From Anaerolineales bacterium (GTDB taxonomy: Bacteria > Chloroflexota > Anaerolineae > Anaerolineales > DRMV01): a DNA stretch of 6,920 nucleotides. The stretch is from assembly GCA_027044735.1 (NCBI GenBank), contig JALUBW010000260.1:1-6920 (forward strand), read 5' to 3'. The first letter of the stretch is position 1, and every line of letters starts with the position of its first letter. Of this stretch, positions 5,294-6,920 are shown in pieces. Both the position numbers and the translations under genes were made by a program. Under the pieces are notes generated by a model. It ran no database searches and was not told the DNA's origin. It was given only the letters and a program-made list of their open reading frames with translations.

Positions 5294-6145
5294 ATGAAAG
5301 TCGTAACCACGCTTGAAGAACTGTGGGAAGCGCGCGCCCGATTGCCCGAACCGGTGGGTTTTGTGCCCACAATGGGCTATTTGCACGATGGGCATCTTTC
5401 GCTGGTGCGCTGCGCCAAGCGCGACAACCGCAGTGTTGCCGTCAGCATTTTCGTAAACCCCACTCAGTTTGGCCCCAATGAGGATTTGGAAAGTTACCCC
5501 CGCGACCTTGACCGCGACCTTTCCCTGCTTGAAGCCGAGGGCGTGGATTTGGTGTGGACGCCGACCGCGGAGGTGATGTATCCGCCCGGCTTCCAGACTT
5601 GGGTTGAAGTGGAAAAAATCACCAAACTGCTGGAAGGCAAATACCGCCCCGGCCACTTCCGCGGCGTTACCACGGTGGTTGCAAAACTTTTCAACGGCGT
5701 GCAACCCCAGCGCGCTTACTTTGGACAGAAGGACGCCCAGCAGGCGCGCGTCATTCAACAAATGGTGCGCGACCTGAACTACCCGATTGAAATTGTGGTC
5801 TGCCCAATCCGCCGCGAGCCGGACGGGTTGGCGATGTCCAGCCGCAATACCTACCTCAACCCCGAAGAGCGCAAAGCGGCGACTGTGCTTTATCGCGCCC
5901 TCACGGCGGCGAAGAAGGCGTTTGAGCAAGGCGAGCGTGACGCCGACGCCCTCCGTAAAATCATGGAAGACACAATCAACGCCGAGCCGTTAGCCCGCCT
6001 GCAGTATGTTTCCTGCGCCGACCCCGACACACTGGAAGAATTGCACGGCAAGGTTGACAAAGCCCTGCTTTCAATGGCGGTCTTTGTCGGCAAAACCCGC
6101 TTGATTGACAACATGCTCGTCGGCACGGGGAAGGAAACGTTCTGA
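5294..6145 (+). CDS. panC: Pantothenate synthetase (pantoate--beta-alanine ligase)
   Basis: This 283-residue protein has the normal length for PanC. The enzyme condenses D-pantoate with beta-alanine, using ATP via a pantoyl-adenylate, to give pantothenate for coenzyme A synthesis. Diagnostic segments are present: FVPTMGYLHDGHLSLV (23-38) with the HxGH-type nucleotide-binding histidines H31 and H34, IFVNPTQFGPNEDLESYPR (52-70), GHFRGVTTVVAKLFN (120-134), AYFGQKDAQQ (141-150) and MSSRNTYL (181-188). The ATG at 5294 follows GGAGGT at 5284-5289. The frame is open far upstream, but only through jag DNA in another frame and the tandem repeat, so the ATG is preferred. It lies 73 nt after jag in the same direction and may be read from the same transcript. 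No other pan gene is in view. Confidence 0.97.
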   Translation: MKVVTTLEELWEARARLPEPVGFVPTMGYLHDGHLSLVRCAKRDNRSVAVSIFVNPTQFGPNEDLESYPRDLDRDLSLLEAEGVDLVWTPTAEVMYPPGFQTWVEVEKITKLLEGKYRPGHFRGVTTVVAKLFNGVQPQRAYFGQKDAQQARVIQQMVRDLNYPIEIVVCPIRREPDGLAMSSRNTYLNPEERKAATVLYRALTAAKKAFEQGERDADALRKIMEDTINAEPLARLQYVSCADPDTLEELHGKVDKALLSMAVFVGKTRLIDNMLVGTGKETF

Positions 6146-6191
6146 TCTTGCCCTCACCTTACCCCCGCTGCGCGCCCCCTTTCCCCAACTT
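6146..6191. other. Short gap between convergent panC and mazF
   Basis: The two genes face each other across 46 nt. I find no hairpin with a T-run that would serve as a terminator for either. The pyrimidine-rich stretch CCCTCACC...GCTGCGCGCCCCCTTTCCCC (about 6151-6187) resembles one half of the core of the repeat element at 961-1008 and may be a decayed fragment of it. This resemblance is loose. Confidence 0.35.
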
Positions 6192-6527
6192 TTAGCGCAA
6201 CAGCACTTCAAGTTTTTGGATTGCTTCTTCAACCACCTCGTTGGGCAAGCGTGCCACCACTTCAGCGTTGCGGGCACGCCAATTCAAACTTCGTACTTGG
6301 TCGGCAAGGATGACGCCGCGCACAGGAAAGCCTTTCGGCAAGGCAACTTCAAACGGATACCCTTTGATTTTTGTGGTGATTGGGCAAAAAAGCGCCATCC
6401 CGACTTTGGCGTTGTAAGCCGCAGGCGAAAGCACCACCGCCGGTCGCCGCCCTGCTTGCTCGTGCCCTGCTTGTGGGTTGAAAGTTAGCCATACCACATC
6501 GCCGCGATCGGGAGCGTTGGCTACCAT
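6192..6527 (-). CDS. mazF: MazF-family toxin, mRNA interferase
   Basis: A 111-residue protein of normal MazF/PemK size that aligns by eye with Escherichia coli MazF over its whole length. GDVVWLTFNPQAGHEQAGRR (9-28) continues with PAVVLSP (29-35). Then come CPITTKIKGYPFEV (48-61), DQVRSLNWRAR (76-86) and a final helix. E23, R28 and the T51-T52 pair lie in the regions that form the active site of the family, so the toxin appears intact. MazF toxins are ribosome-independent endoribonucleases cutting single-stranded mRNA at short specific sequences; the cut site here cannot be predicted. The ATG at 6527 overlaps the end of mazE by 7 nt, with GGGAGGGA at 6531-6538 as ribosome binding site. The order antitoxin then toxin is standard. 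Confidence 0.94.
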   Translation of the reverse strand: MVANAPDRGDVVWLTFNPQAGHEQAGRRPAVVLSPAAYNAKVGMALFCPITTKIKGYPFEVALPKGFPVRGVILADQVRSLNWRARNAEVVARLPNEVVEEAIQKLEVLLR

Positions 6528-6760
6528 GCTTCCCTCCCAACCGAGCCGCCGTCGTCAATTTCTTCGTGGATGTTTTCTGGCGTAACCTGCGCGAGCATCT
6601 CTTCCAAAGTGGGTTGGCGAGGAGCAATTTTCACAACCAGTTGGCCATCATTGAGTGTCATCTCAACCACGGCGTTGTTTTCCAAGCCCAGTTCGTCCGC
6701 AAACGCCTTTGGAATCCGCACGGCTAAACTATTCCCCCATTTTTGCACTTTCGTGAGCAT
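6521..6760 (-). CDS. mazE: MazE-family antitoxin (AbrB-type DNA-binding)
   Basis: A 79-residue antitoxin. The N-terminal SpoVT/AbrB-type swapped-hairpin domain reads KVQKWGNSLAVRIPKAFADE (4-23) and continues to about residue 46. It dimerises and binds DNA. The C-terminal acidic tail, with TPENIHEEID at 60-69 and ending REAW, matches the MazF-neutralising tail of E. coli MazE. I chose the ATG at 6760 because GGAGGTG lies at 6766-6772 just before it. A longer open frame to 6874 would run through the promoter and into the repeat element. The stop codon overlaps the start of mazF, so the two are translationally coupled. MazE with MazF normally represses its own promoter. Confidence 0.94.
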   Translation of the reverse strand: MLTKVQKWGNSLAVRIPKAFADELGLENNAVVEMTLNDGQLVVKIAPRQPTLEEMLAQVTPENIHEEIDDGGSVGREAW

Positions 6761-6793
6761 CGCATCACCTCCGCGTTTTGAGTTTCTACAACA

Positions 6794-6822
6794 AAGATAC
6801 GCGCTGGCGGCGATTTTGTCAA
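6794..6822 (-). promoter_or_regulatory. Sigma-70-type promoter of mazEF
   Basis: On the minus strand a perfect TTGACA (6817-6822) and TATCTT (6794-6799) are separated by 17 bp. Transcription would start near 6787, giving a leader of about 27 nt that contains the mazE ribosome binding site. The promoter is independent of the + strand genes. Confidence 0.8.
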
Positions 6823-6830
6823 GCGCTTGA
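6819..6830. promoter_or_regulatory. Palindrome overlapping the mazEF -35 box, candidate MazE operator
   Basis: TCAAGCGCTTGA is a perfect 12-bp palindrome sharing four bases with the -35 hexamer of the mazEF promoter. A dimeric MazE-MazF complex binding here would block RNA polymerase, as in other mazEF systems. The site is proposed from symmetry and position only. Confidence 0.5.
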
Positions 6831-6866
6831 TAGGAAATTGCCGCCTCGTGTTTTTCGCTTGTGGAA

Positions 6867-6920
6867 GGGAACACTAAAGATGTGTGGAAACAGTGCTCAC
6901 AAGTGTAGAAGCCTTATCCA
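6867..6920. repeat. MITE-like element, copy 2 (left part, cut by window end)
   Basis: The segment begins with GGGAACACTAAA (6867-6878), the exact inverted counterpart of the right end of copy 1. Positions 6872-6920 then match 910-959 of copy 1 at 46 of 50 aligned columns, in the same orientation. The window stops just where copy 1 enters its CCCTCACCCC core. It lies about 45 bp upstream of the mazEF -35 box. Confidence 0.8.

Overview
The window looks like chromosomal DNA of a moderately GC-rich bacterium, most likely a member of the Chloroflexota (Anaerolineae-type). This is inferred from gene content: a compact YidC without a large periplasmic domain, a Jag protein with a long basic linker, a beta-propeller lipoprotein inserted in the yidC operon, and several families of dispersed and tandem repeats between genes. 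No 16S or other decisive marker is present, so the assignment is tentative.

Layout. Positions 1-77 hold a degenerate 9-bp tandem array. It runs up to a strong ribosome binding site and a crotonase-family gene (104-880). The next 350 bases have no gene. They hold a ~190-bp element with terminal inverted repeats and strong internal hairpins (905-1094), then a near-consensus promoter (1109-1137) and a GC-rich leader hairpin. The promoter begins the conserved cluster rpmH (L34) - rnpA (RNase P protein) - yidD - 8-bladed PQQ-type propeller lipoprotein - yidC - jag, followed by panC (pantothenate synthetase). All of these are on the + strand. A 269-bp gap before yidC carries a run of hairpin-forming palindromes, and a 7-bp tandem repeat separates jag from panC. 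On the - strand, converging on panC, is a complete mazEF toxin-antitoxin module with its own promoter and a palindromic candidate operator. The window ends inside a second copy of the inverted-repeat element.

How the genes work together. rpmH and rnpA supply a ribosomal protein and a tRNA-processing subunit. yidD, yidC and jag form the usual membrane-protein insertion group: YidD assists insertion at the membrane, YidC is the insertase, and Jag is an RNA-binding partner. The exported propeller lipoprotein between yidD and yidC resembles BamB in architecture and is a plausible extracytoplasmic partner of that machinery. The crotonase, panC and mazEF are functionally separate neighbours.

No clearly new system is visible. 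The most notable points are the propeller lipoprotein inside the insertase operon, the inverted-repeat element present twice, and an altered GXXG loop in the KH domain of Jag.
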